Shown here piece by piece: positions 23,870 through 35,778 of a stretch of 64,000 nt of DNA. The translations under genes and the position numbers were made by a program. The notes under the pieces are model-generated. The model was not told the DNA's origin. It was given only the letters and a program-made list of their open reading frames with translations, and made no database searches. This DNA comes from Thelonectria olida (taxonomy: Eukaryota > Ascomycota > Sordariomycetes > Hypocreales > Nectriaceae), in the NCBI GenBank assembly GCA_020736575.1, contig JAGPYM010000004.1:372001-436000 (forward strand). Reading direction: 5' to 3'. How positions within the stretch are numbered: the first letter of the stretch is position 1; each line of letters begins with the position of its first letter.

Positions 23870-26800
23870 ATGTCTCTCCCCGAACGGCCGGGCGCGAGTC
23901 CCACGTACGATCAGCGCAATGTCTACCGGAATTCTCCCTCAAGGCGATCGCGCCCTGCTGATATCGAAGCTGGTGGATATCATCCCGTAGGGGGACAACA
24001 ACAACATCAACGTGGGAAATCTGCCTCTGCCTCTTCCTTCGCTGACACTATCGGTCCTAATTCCAATACAGAGAGTATGCCTCTGTCGCCGTCTTCCCCC
24101 CCCGCAGGCCACACAAGGCACGGTAGCGGCTCCGGACAGCCCTCACGAAAAAAGAGCTTGATTCGACCGGAGAGAAACAGAATGGACAAAGACCACCGCA
24201 ACTATCACTACCACAAACACGCCGCCGGCATGAACGTCCTCCCCTCCTCGACCGGAAACGACCTCATTCTTGAGGATTTGGAGGGTTCCACCGAAAGATC
24301 AGGCTCGAATCTCAAGAGCAATGTCTCCGACGACTCACCCCGTGGATCACGCCGACACGCCAGTGGTGGTGATGCCGAGAAGGGTAGAGCCCGTGCCAAC
24401 TCCCGGCCGCATCGCACCAAATCTGGCAAGATTACGAAGAAGTCGAAGCGTAAGAGCAAGCAAATCGAGGAGCAGCTTCGGCCTCCGAGCTTCTGGAATG
24501 TTTACTGTTCCATCGTCACGTTTTGGGCCCCTAGCTTCATCATGAAGTGCTGTGGCATGCCAACTCGGGCTCAACAGCGGGCTTGGCGAGAGAAGATGGG
24601 TCTGATCAGTATTATTCTGATCATCATGGCCATTGTTGGCTTCATTACCTTCGGTTTTACCGCTACTGTTTGCGGTTCGCCCCCTGAGCGATTGCGTGTG
24701 AACAAGGTTGATTCTGGTTACATGATCTTCCATGGCGTTGCTTACGACCTGTCCACTTCGCATCACCCTGCTGCTGAGGGAATCCCTCTCAGGTCGGATG
24801 GTCTGGGTGCTAACGTTCTCTATGATCTTCCCGAAAAGCACGGTGGAGAGGACGGCAGCTTTTTGTTCCAGAATGTCAATGGAAAATGCAAGGGCCTGAT
24901 TACCCTCGCAAAGGATTCCGATGTCCCCACCAACGACGACGGTGATCTTGCGTGGTACTTCCCATGCACAACTTTCAAGCAGGATGGCTCGTCTAAGCCC
25001 AATTTGACGATCCCCTACTATCTTGGTTATGCTTGTCACACCACTTCGAACGCGCGCGACTCCTTCTACGTCGATCTCGGCGGCTCGGCGGACGTCTACT
25101 TCACCTGGAACGATATTAAGAACACCTCGCGAAACCTGATTGTTTACTCTGGAAGCGTCTTGGATCTGGATCTTCTTAACTGGTTTAACACCAGTCAAGT
25201 CACGATTCCTGATCGAATGAAGGAAATCAGAGACGACAATTCCGACGTGAACAAAGCAATCCGCGGCCGTGATGTCACGCGCATGTTCCAATCGTCCACC
25301 GACAAACAGTACGCTCAGTGCTTTCAGGAAATCATCAAAGTCGGTTCTATTGATACCGAAACTGTTGGCTGCATTGCTTCCAAGGTTGTCTTGTATTGCG
25401 CCCTTGCTTTGATTCTGTCAGTTGTTGGAGCTCGATTCGTTTTGGCTATCATCTTTCAATGGTTCCTCTCCCGCAAGTACGCTGCGGCGAAGACGTCGCA
25501 AAGCTCCGACCGCCGAAAGCGTAACCGTCAGATTGAAGACTGGTCTGAGGATATTTATAGAGCCCCCGCTCGATTGCCCGGCGACATCGGCAGCACTGTT
25601 GTATCGTCCGACCGACCCAGCAAGCGCGGATCATTCCTGCCAACAACTTCTCGTTTCTCGACTGTCGGTGGTCCTGAGAGAACTACTCAAGGACGACGTA
25701 TGCCTACGACTATGGCAAGCCAGGGCGCTTCTAGCTCGCTGCTCCAGCCTGGTTCTGTCTACAAGCAGGGTAACGACAGTCGCGCAAGCTTTCTTCGATC
25801 AGATCCTTATGCCAGCGGCACTCCTACGGACGGACCTGGCCCAGCTGGCTTCATCCACGATGCTGTCGTTCCTCAACCCCCTTCAGACTGGATGCCTTTC
25901 GGTTTCCCCTTGGCTCATACGATGTGCCTGGTCACTGCGTATTCAGAAGGCGCGGAGGGTATTCGAACCACATTGGACTCAATTGCCACAACCGATTACC
26001 CGAACAGCCACAAGGTCATTGTTGTCATTTGTGATGGTATGATCAAGGGTCACGGAGAAAAGATTTCCACCCCGGATGTGTGTTTGGGTATGCTCAAGGA
26101 CCACACCATTCCGCCCGATCAGGTTCAAGCGTTTTCCTATGTTGCTGTTGCAACCGGTTCCAAGCGACACAACATGGCTAAGGTTTACTGCGGCTTTTAC
26201 GACTACGGTACTGACTCTCGCATTCCCGTCGACCGACAACAGCGAGTGCCCATGATGATTGTGGTGAAGACCGGAACGCCCGATGAAGCCAAAAAGTCCA
26301 AGCCCGGCAACCGTGGAAAGCGAGACACCCAGGTCATTCTCATGTCGTTCCTCCAGAAGGTCATGTTTGACGAGCGCATGACGGAACTCGAATACGAAAT
26401 GTTTAACGGTCTTTGGAAGGTTACCGGCATCTCGCCAGACTACTATGAGATTATTCTCATGGTCGACGCTGATACCAAGGTATTCCCTGACAGTTTGACA
26501 CACATGGTTTCTGCTATGGTCACCGATCCCGACATCATGGGTCTCTGTGGCGAGACAAAGATTGCCAACAAGCGCGACACTTGGGTTACCGCTATCCAGG
26601 TGTTTGAGTACTTTGTGTCTCATCATCTGGCCAAGTCTTTCGAATCCGTCTTTGGTGGTGTCACTTGCTTGCCCGGTTGTTTCTGCATGTACCGAATCAA
26701 GGCACCCAAGGGAGGTCAGAACTACTGGGTTCCCATTCTGGCGAACCCCGATATCGTGGAACATTACTCTGAGAACGTGGTTGAAACCCTTCACGAGAAG

Positions 26801-27587
26801 AACCTGTACCTTCTTGGTGAGGATCGATTCCTGACGACGTTGATGTTGCGAACCTTCCCCAAGCGAAAACAGGTCTTTGTGCCTCAGGCTGTCTGCAAAA
26901 CGACGGTGCCCGATGAATTCATGGTTCTGCTCTCTCAGCGACGTCGCTGGATCAACTCGACAATCCACAACCTCATGGAGCTGATCTTGGTTCGTGATCT
27001 TTGCGGTACATTCTGCTTTAGCATGCAGTTCGTCATCTTTGTCGAGCTTGCCGGTACTCTTGTTCTTCCCGCAGCCATTGCTTTTACCTTTTATGTTGGT
27101 ATGTAGTATTCTCTTGATAAACGATGCATGCGGATAGATTTCTAACGATTTCACAGTCATCACTTCAATTGTTCATTCGCCACCGCAGATTATTCCCTTG
27201 GTTCTATTGGGTCTGATTCTTGGTCTCCCCGGTCTTCTCGTCGTCGTCACGGCCCACTCATGGTCTTACATCGTCTGGATGTTGATCTACCTGCTTGCTC
27301 TCCCGATTTGGAATTTTGTCCTGCCTACGTACGCCTTCTGGAAGTTTGACGACTTCTCTTGGGGCGAGACCCGAAAGACGGCGGGCGAAACTAAGAAGAG
27401 CGGCCACGAGGCGGAGGGTGAATTCGACAGCAGTAAGATCACAATGAAACGCTGGGCCGAATTCGAGCGAGACAAGCGCAGCAAGAGCGGCTACTGGGGC
27501 TCGCGAGAGAATGTCGTTGGTGGCGGAGGTAGCTGGACAAGCCCTCCTGGTCACCATTATAATGAGGAGTACTACTCTGATGCTTAA
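23870..27587 (+). CDS. CHS3: Class IV chitin synthase
   Basis: Exons 23870-27098 and 27157-27587 encode 1219 aa. The 58-nt intron has a CTAAC branch and joins FTFYV to VITSIV. The ATG at 23870 is preferred to a TTG upstream. Order: disordered Ser/Arg-rich N-terminus (1-215), a transmembrane helix at about 243-268, an extracytoplasmic segment with a cytochrome b5-like region (about 275-330), a second membrane region near 500-525, then the GT2 catalytic domain with VDADTK (about 865), EDRFL (about 984) and the signature QRRRW (about 1022). At least three C-terminal helices and a WGETR motif follow. Architecture and length match class IV enzymes (yeast Chs3, Neurospora chs-4), which polymerise UDP-GlcNAc into cell-wall chitin at the plasma membrane. 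Such enzymes need a Skt5-type activator, and one is encoded nearby. Confidence 0.95.
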
Positions 27588-27895
27588 ATATCTGGCGCCA
27601 TGGGGTTGGTTTCACGGCATGACGGTTCAAAAGGAAGGGAGTTGGTTGAAACGGACACATACACGCGACCGCGCGCACATTCACACTTGCACACATAAGT
27701 TACATAATTTGGGAGAGGTTTGTCAAGACGATGTTTTGTTTTATATCCTTCGTGTGTGCCTGGGGGGTGAAGATCATCCGGAGTGATCTCGCCTGTTGTA
27801 TAGAGGCGATTGGAGAAGAAACTCGAAGGCGTTGACTCTTTGAGAGGTTTGATGTATATAGTTGTGCTTGGTTGTTTTGATGAGCGAATACCACA

Positions 27896-30274
27896 TCAGT
27901 GTTCAAACACGTTTCCTTCCTCTGATTGAGGTGCCAGCTGTTCTGAAATGACACCCAAAGATGTGAGGCCCTCTCTGTAACACTTTGTAAGAATTAGCGA
28001 GGTGACCATAGATAGCGATGAATGTGAATGTGATTGACTAGGTACGTACTCGCGAAGCATAGAAGCCTGTGATGGCCGCATCCTCGTGCATGGTGGACGT
28101 GACTGCAATGTCATGACCTGATAGTTTACTCTGGTCGCCGCACAAGAGGCCGGATCTGCCAAAGTTCGTATGAAGCTATGCGAAGACAAAACCCAGGTTA
28201 GCTTCTGCAATCCAGTCCAGTCACAATTAGGCAGAGAAAAGGAGGGAACGTACTCGTAGTCCACAAACCAACGGAGGGTCCTCATCGTCTTGCAGCTCGT
28301 ACACATCTACGCCCGTGATGCGCTCGCCTGCAGGCCCGTTGATGATGAAGTTTGACCAAGTGCGCCCGGGACGATGTCTTGCTTCGCTGTCGCGATGGCC
28401 GAGCTCCTCCGAGCCTGCCCCCTGAGGGGATCCGTTGCCGGCGTAGCGGAAGACCAGGTGGTGGATGCCTTGTGTGCACCAGGCCTCAACGCGGAGGAGG
28501 GTTTCGAGGCAGGAGCCGTCGGGACCGGCGAAGGAGAAGCAGAACAGCGGGTCGTAGGTCTTGAAGTGCGACGAGGCGTGTGGGAAGGTGGTGGCGTTGA
28601 GGTTGACAGTGGGAGGCGGTGCTGAGGGATACCAGACGGCGAGGTTGCGGAGCTGGGCGGTTGTGAATTGGTCCGGGACGGAGACGTAGGGGTGCGAGAG
28701 CGCGAGAGAGACCATCTTGAAACCTTGGTAGGTTTTGGTGTCAGTCACATCACGGAAGAAAGGGGGGTGAAGAACTTACGTCGAAGCCTGCTTGGATGAT
28801 AGATGTGGGACAAGCGAGCACCAGGCGATCTGTGACGGGTGCGTCTTCAACCGCCCCAAGCCAGGGGCCCTTCTTGTCGTGGCCGAAGCTGCACCGAAGA
28901 GCATGGATGCCTCTTGATCCAACAACCAGCGAGAAGCCCATGATGTCCTGGCCTTGGCGGATATCAAGCGACTGCGCGTCGGGCGACTCGTAGCCCAGGA
29001 GGACGGCGTCTCCAGTCCCCGGGGTGAACATGATGCCGCAGATGTATACGGCGCCATCGCCGGGCTGGACCGTAAAGACGCTCAGTCGCGCCAAGTCCCC
29101 CGGGATGCAGGTAAACTGTGAGTGAAAGCGATCGCAGCCCCTGGTAAACCTCTTGTACTTGTCCCTCAGCATGGCGCTCACTTGTCTCATGGCATGTCCC
29201 TTCTCCAACGCCGGCTTCATCCCCATCGACGGCAAGACCATGGTCGGCAGCGGCGTCTCGTCCATGTGGAAGCTCTGCGCCCGGAGCATGACCAGCTCGC
29301 GCATCTTGAGCGCAAGGCCCCAGATGCGCTCTCTGTTGCGCAGCGACGGGTTCGCGCGGGGACTCGTCTGGCGAAACAGCCAGCGCCAGTCGCGACATGC
29401 GTCGAGCTTGTCGTTGGCCTCGAAGAGCCACGCGCGGTCGGAGCCGTCTTGGAACCGCGACTTCTAGTACTGCTGGCTCCAGAAGACGCTCCAGAAGGCG
29501 CGGGACGAGAGACGTGCGGTGAGCAGGTCGGACGTCGGCAGGTGCATTGCGATTTCGGAAACGAGTTCCAACGACAAGCGGCAGAGGGGATCGTGTCCGC
29601 CAGTCGACGAGGCCGGCGGAAGAGCCAGAGCACGAGGCGGCTGCTCAGCCTGTTCAGCGAGGATGCCGTCCATCCTTGGGAAATGGTACGGACTCATCCC
29701 CCACGCCGGCTCTCTTTTCGCAAAGTCGAACCGGACGTTCCTGACGGGCTCCTCCCACGGAAACCCATCCCCGTAGAAGAACTTCCCAGCACCCGTACCC
29801 AGCCCGTACCCGTGCCCCCAGTTCGGCGCCAGCGAGTTCCATGCAATGGGGAGCGAGCTGCACACCTCGTGCAGGCGCTCGGTCGGCACCTCTGCTGGGT
29901 GGAACGCCTGCTTGAGGAGGCTCCAGCAGGGCTCGTGCAAGACAAAGACGTGGCGGTTGGTCTGTCTGCGGCGCTGGGTGCGGTCCATCAGGGCGAACCT
30001 GTTGGTGCGGTCGTCCTTTTCGCCGGGGAGCACCACCATGTAGTCGGTGTCGCCGAGGATGTGGACGGCGGTGTCGGTGATGCCGATGTCGCGGTTGGAT
30101 GCGCAGACGCCGCTGATGGGGTCCATGAGAACTGCGTCTGCGAGTGAGCCTTGTTTGGGGGTAGGGGAGGAGTTGTGGGCGCGACTTACGGCCGCGGAAC
30201 TCGTTCATCTGGTGGGTTGCATCGGTGTCGATGGGGATGCCGCACAGAGTGCAGCTCCACGGATAGTCGTTCAT
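27896..30274 (-). pseudogene. F-box protein gene with an in-frame TAG at a conserved Trp position
   Basis: Exons on the minus strand fit 30190-30274, 28780-30137, 28254-28715, 28050-28175 and 27896-27970. Frames join in phase to about 701 codons if the TAG at 29464-29466 (codon 253) is read through. Exon 1 has a CxxC pair (CTLC). An F-box-like segment (about 213-251, LSLELVSEIAMHLP) leads into WSQQY, the stop, then KSRFQDGSDRAWLFEA. Related fungal F-box proteins have Trp there (SQxxWxSRF), so TAG replaces TGG. The downstream 448 codons keep one clean frame across four exons with intact splice sites. F-box proteins are substrate receptors of SCF ubiquitin ligases; the substrate is unknown. Two exon borders are uncertain: an AAG acceptor at 28716 and three alternative AGs at 27971-27976. 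It may be a recent nonsense allele, or a UAG recoded by A-to-I editing. Confidence 0.75.
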
Positions 30275-31142
30275 GGCGTAAAGGGAAACTGGAAGAGTAG
30301 ACGCTGGGCGAAGATGATATGACGAAAGGTAACGAGGTGATGTGAACAGAAACAACGGGTGATGGTTGTTCGGAGTGACAGAAGACGAAAGGATAATGAG
30401 ACGACGAAGGCGTAACGAAGATGATGCGATGAGAGGAATAAAGAGATGAGAGTGAGATATCAAAGTTGGAGGGAACAAAGACGAGAGAAGGCCTGCTATA
30501 TATACCTCGACCAAGAAGACGGTGATGATGGCAGCCAGCATCCGATTCAACCTCCCAATCAACAAACGAAGTCCCAGTTGCAAACGCTCAACAGGGACGA
30601 GTGCATGCATTGACTTAGCCGTTGTCAATGAAAACGCCAATAGCATCATCGCAACTAAATACGTCTGGCCTCAACGAGCCAACCTGCCGTCGTCGTCAAA
30701 CCGTCAACCGGCATGATATACTACTTACTACCTTGTAGATGCATTAGCTTGACCATTGAGAGTCAAAACGCCAATAGAAGTTGTAGGACCCCTGCAATCG
30801 ACTCCTGCCAGCTCCATTGAGCAAACCATTGTCAGTCGGCAAACGTCCACTCACACATAGCAAACAGTCTCGAGGGCTTCACTTAACAGCAAACGTACTT
30901 CCAAAAAACACTTGGTATAATCATCACGGCCACGCCAATAGCCTCCAAAACCTATAATCAAGCTGACTAACCCCCTAAAACCCGTATTGCGCCGCGCAAA
31001 TGTCTCGACAACGCCAACTGGCTGTGGTAAAACTGTCTGTATCTACATGGAAGTGCATCGTTGCTCATTAAGACATGCAAGAAGAACAAATCGAATCAGA
31101 CAACGCCTCGCTATCCTTCGTGTGCCATACTGTGTGATAGCT
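30275..31142. other. Intergenic region between the F-box gene promoter and CDC5 3' end
   Basis: About 870 bp. The half nearest 30274 is the F-box gene leader and promoter, including the TATATATA element. The half nearest 31143 probably contains the CDC5 3' UTR. Several short C/A-rich repeated words (such as CGCCAATAG) occur, with no gene or RNA recognised. Confidence 0.4.
30497..30504 (-). promoter_or_regulatory. TATA-box candidate for the F-box gene
   Basis: A TATATATA element lies about 220 bp upstream of the F-box gene start, set in G/C-rich sequence. Position and context fit a core promoter, which argues that the gene is still transcribed despite its internal stop. This rests on sequence alone. 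Confidence 0.35.
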
Positions 31143-34100
31143 TCATCGCCTCGCCGGATCAACATCCTCGCCGAGCTCCCAGGGCTTGCGGGGATCGACG
31201 TAGGTAGAGAGTCGCTGGTCGCCCCATCGAGCTCCCACCGTGACCCAGACGTGCTTCTGGGGAGCGCTCGAGTTGAGAGTCTCTCGGAATCCCTTCCATC
31301 GAAGACGGCCTTCTCGGCTCATGTCACTGTTGCCCATGCCTCCATTCGACACCCACTCCTTGACCACGTTCTTGATGAAGGTAATCTTGCGCCGGAAGTC
31401 GTTTGCCGCAGGGATTCCCTGGAGCTCAGCGTCGATCTCTGGTCGTCTCCGTGTAGTGCTTGTGCGAGTGGGACGGGAGGATGTCGAAGGCTTCGTCTGG
31501 AAGTTCAGGAGAGTCTGGAGAGGGTATGACAGCATTGCACGGTCATCCAATGCCGCGGCGCCGATAGTGCCCGTCTGTGCAAGCCTGTCCGCCGCGTCCT
31601 TGGGCAGATGCCAGAAGTGACACCAGCTGCCCGTTGAGTCAATGACAATCTTGGTGTGATCCGGGAAGTTGAACTGCCTCATGTTAGTATTTCTTCGTCA
31701 CTGAAATCCTTGTTGAATGACATACCTGTAGGTGACCATCGCAGAACACCCAGCAGCCAACGTCTCCGAAGCGCTGGTAAAACGTCACAAGCTCCGCCAT
31801 TGTGCCCTTTTGCCCTGGAGACATGGCACCCGCCAAGTCGGCCTCTTCAGCTGGCGAGATTTCGTCCCGTCCATAAGCAATCATGTAATTGGCAAACTTC
31901 TTCCACAGAATGATTCTCTCCCTCTTCCGGTGCTGGAAAATGTCTTTGCCCGGCTGCATCTTGCCAGGAGTGCCGTCCTCATTCACCGAGACTCGGAAAT
32001 TCTCAGGAGAAATGATGACTTCCGAGAAACCAGTCTCGCCGTTGTTCTCGAAGAACTTGATGGGCTCCGTCATGGGGAGTGGCTGGCTTCGATCAAAGTA
32101 GGACTCATCTTGTCGGCGCATAATGTGTCGCTCTGCGCCGCGGATGAATACACCAGCCGGAGGAAGCAATGCCGTGGATCCGCTTCCCTCCTGTGTGGGA
32201 ATATCTCGGAGGATACAGCCCACGCTGCCATCGTTCAGGATGTACCCCAGCCCGAATTTGTTCGTGTAATCAACCCACTTGACCACGACGTGAGGGTGTG
32301 GCGGAGGAACCGACTTGCTGGAAATGATGGCCATCGTTCGAGAGTTGAGTGCTCGCTCCAACTCGGTCTGGAGCTTCTGCAATCGGTCCAGAATCACATC
32401 AGGCCGAGTTCCACTGATTTCACTCTGTTGCTCTGAAGGGCTAAACAAAGTAGCAGGGCGCATTCCCTCCGGCTTGGGCGGCGGCCTCAAGATGGGAGCT
32501 CGTTCAGTCGGGGTAGGCGCCCGTTTCTCAGGAACTTCTACAGGCAATGATCTCGAGGCTGGCAGGTTTGTGCGCGTTGATGATCGCATGCTCGTGCTCT
32601 TGTAGACTGGTTCTGTTGCTTCTCTCCGAGCAGCCTCAGTTGGGAGCTCCCTTCGCGTCCTCATACGGACACTCTGAGATGCTGACAAGTTTGGCTCAGC
32701 TGAGGGTCTGGGTCGTGAGGGGAGGGTCGTCATCGGGCGGTTCTGGGCTCTCTGCTGCGCGGCAAAGCTTTGGGGAGGCTGTCGCAGAAGACCGACGGGA
32801 GCTCGCTGACTGGTCGACATCTGCTCCGATGTGCTGCTGCTTGGCGTGCCACTGGGTTGCGAGGCCATTGCCGCTTTGTATCGGGCCTTGAGTTGCTGCT
32901 TCTCCTTCAACCACTCCTCGAAAGGTCTATAAACGACGCCTTCTTCCAAAGGAATCATTGGGGTCAATCCAGCCTTTTCCTCAGCCGCCATCTCTTTCCA
33001 GGTCTGGTTGTGAATCAATTGAACTCCACTCCAAGGACCAACGCAGCACTCTCGGCACATCTCCTTTAGGTTTCTCAGCGACTGTGCTTGCAAATTGCTA
33101 CCCATGCGGGTGGCGTAAAACTCTTGTCGCTCTGGGGGAACGTCTCGTAACCGAGGGGTCATTTCGGACTCTTCAGGCATGTAGCCACAGGTGAAAAAGG
33201 GGTGTTCGAGGATAACGTCGGGGTCAGGACGGCGGTCGGCATCCTGAAGCATGGTGGCAACCAGCTCCTTAGCATCCTGGCTGATGTATCTCTGTGAAGT
33301 TGTCGCTTCGGGCCACTCGTAATCTCTTTCCCTAGCTCGTCGGTAAATCTCATCTGTTGTCGAGGACTGGAAAGGAGGCTTAGAAGTGAACATTGCGAAC
33401 CTATTGATATTGGTTAGTCATATGCAACGAAAACCCGGTTCTGTCAGACTCACATAATGATACCCAAGCTCCAGATGTCAACCATGTGGTCGTGACCCTT
33501 CTTTCCCTTTTGCAGAATCTCGGGGGCAATATAGTTGGGGGTTCCACAGAGTGTTGTTCGGCGGATGGTGTGCATGTCCTTGCCCGTCACCAACAATGCG
33601 GCTAGGCCAAAGTCGCCAATCTTGGCGTTCATCTGGGAGTCGAGGAAGATGTTGCCCATCTTCAAGTCACGGTGGATGATGCCCTTGTTGTGCATGTACT
33701 TGATGGCTCCGGCGATTTGGACAGAGTAGAAGCGGACCTCGGGCTCAGTCAGACCTTTTCGGCGCTTCACCATGTCCATGAGGGAACCGTTGGGGCAAAG
33801 CTCGAGGACCAGGTAGGTGCTGCTCTCGAAGGAAAAGGCTCGGAAAAATTGCACAACGTTCTTGTGCTTCATCTTGGAGTGAATCTGAAGCTCAGTTTGA
33901 AACTATAAAGGGTTAGCATACTGGGGGAAACTGAGAGGGATTGGCGCCCTACCTTTTGCTCCATCTTTGCCGGCATGATGCTCTTGACGACCTTGAGAGC
34001 AAATCTCTGTTTGCTTGGGAGGAGCTGGCCATTGTAGCAAATGGCGAAGCCACCTCTGCCCAACAGCTTTCCAACTTGGTAGCAGGCTCCCTCTGGACGA

Positions 34101-34288
34101 TCGGTGCACGGGGGCTCAAAAACTTCAGGTGGCGGTGGAGGAGGATGCTCCTTGTCCTTGTTGGGCCTCATTTGGGCGGCGGTCTTGGTCTTAACGTCGG
34201 TCATCTTGGGAGCTCGCTGGGCGTTGGCATCCCTAGGGGACAAAGCCTCCAGGTCGAGGGCAGGTCTAATCGCTAGCCTCTGAGACAT
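31143..34288 (-). CDS. CDC5: Polo-like kinase (Cdc5/Plo1 homolog)
   Basis: Four exons (33953-34288, 33454-33902, 31726-33400, 31143-31673) with introns of 50, 53 and 52 nt encode 996 aa. Kinase domain at about 70-330: GRGGFA loop, catalytic Lys99 (ALKVV), HRDLKMGN (189-196), DFG (209-211) and APE (238-240). A long Ser/Pro-rich linker follows. Polo box 1 carries the conserved Trp in KWVDYTNKFG (about 637). Polo box 2 carries the phosphopeptide pincer His826/Lys828 in DHTK. Polo kinases act at spindle poles, kinetochores and septation sites to drive mitotic entry, exit and cytokinesis. All catalytic and phosphate-binding residues are present, so the protein should be functional. It is divergent from the OPA3-like gene, with a forkhead-type site in the shared upstream region. 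Confidence 0.95.
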
Positions 34289-35778
34289 CGCAGTAGGATG
34301 ACTCGAAGGCCCAGATGAAGGCTGGTCGAGTCGGCGTTTGTTGATTTGCCCAGGGGGCGGGGAAGTGGCCAGTCGCGACGGTTAGCAACCACCGTGGGAG
34401 GGCGCCAAAAGTCGATCTGACGAAGGATTGTTAGAGAGGAAAGGTGACCAGGGCCACGGGAAACGATAGCACGTACGGTGCTCGCAACAACACCATACAA
34501 GAGAAACCAAGATGGGTGGTCGGGTCGTCGCGTGAGGTCCTCACGTCAGGGGCATTAAGCAATGCTGGAGCTGGAGCTGGTGTTGGGCTGCCGCGACGAA
34601 GTGGCGAAGTAAGTGAATTGTTAGAATTAGAGGAGAAGACAGCCGGACCCCAGACAATGCGATGGGAGGTAAGAAGGACAGGCAGGACCCGTTGCTGGTT
34701 GCCGCGACTGGGGACGAGTCGGGTGTGGTTTGTGTACTTTGGGGGTTGCGTTGCCCTTGACAACCACCAATAAGTACAAATACTAACACACCGCTGCAGT
34801 GTCACTCTCGGTTGGGGGTTCCACAGTGACTCGGCGGGCCCCAGACTTCTTTTTCGACGGTCAAAGCAGACGGGTCAATGTTTATTTGATGATTGCTGAT
34901 TGACGTAAAACTGCTTCGATAGCTTGTCGCTCTTTTTCCTTTTTTTGCTTTTTATTTATGGATGGATGCAATGGTGAATGTCGAGCTTCGGTCCCTGGCA
35001 ATCAGCCTCGAGAGATGGTCCCAATCATCCTGGCGAGGTGTGTTATGCAGAACAACATGACCAAGTACGAATGTAACACGAAATTCCCATTAACCCAGCC
35101 CAGGTAGGTAGTATTCGTATTCTGTACGTCCAGCTCGAAGCTCCAATTAAATTCTATTTCATGCTAAACCTTGACGAGTTGAAGCTTTGAATGTTTTCCT
35201 CCAGAGTCGCAAGTACGAACTACCCTGTAAACAAATACATCACCTTGCAAAGTGCACCACAAACATTAATTGATTCTTGCGACTAAAACTTATCGAAAAA
35301 AAGATGTTATGTCAGAAACTGCAGTTCAGCAGACTTAAACCAAAACTTTTCAAACGCCATGTCCGAGACACAGAAGCCGATCTCAAGCTTGGTGCTCATC
35401 ATCAACAAACGGACATAACGGGGCGCACGGACCATCCCGGGAGCAACATGTCGAAAAGGCGGAACATCGCGGATCCGGCACAAACGGGCAGATCAGCTTT
35501 AGGCTGGCACCTAAGGAACCGACTTCAAAAAAGGTCATTTTCTTGTTTCGACTCAATGCTTTAGAATTCTCAACAGCTGACTGCCAATTCGCCTCTCCTT
35601 GTTCCTGTCCTCTTACTGTATTCAGCTTCTTCACTTTACGCCTCCTCCTCTCCTTTCAATCCCAGTCGACAACCACCGAGAACCCCACCAACCGTCCCTC
35701 ACCTCCCGCGGGAGCCGCACCCACCACTACGACATCGAAGCCAAGACTTTTTACCTCCTCTCCCGTCATCCCGTCGCC
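34289..35778. promoter_or_regulatory. Divergent promoter region of CDC5 and OPA3-like gene
   Basis: This 1.5-kb interval separates two divergent starts. It contains a GTAAACAAA word at 35227-35235, which fits the forkhead consensus RTAAAYAA. In yeast, CDC5 belongs to the Fkh2/Mcm1-controlled G2/M cluster. No protein gene or structural RNA was recognised. Confidence 0.4.
35227..35235 (+). promoter_or_regulatory. Forkhead-type binding site candidate
   Basis: GTAAACAAA matches the forkhead core. It lies about 940 bp upstream of the CDC5 start and 545 bp upstream of the OPA3-like start. It is a single, unclustered match, so it is suggestive only. Confidence 0.3.

Noticed and set aside
25979..27163. 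394-codon minus-strand frame and a 314-codon one at 24347-25291
   Set aside because: Both are antisense to the class IV chitin synthase, whose sense frame carries all family motifs; they are mirror effects of its codon bias.
29440..29500. Possible intron removing the TAG of the F-box gene
   Set aside because: No usable donor/acceptor pair flanks the stop, and the residues on both sides match the family without a gap except the Trp.
29122..30147. 341-codon plus frame opposite the F-box gene
   Set aside because: Antisense to an exon with a clear F-box and conserved flanking motifs; starts at a non-ATG codon.
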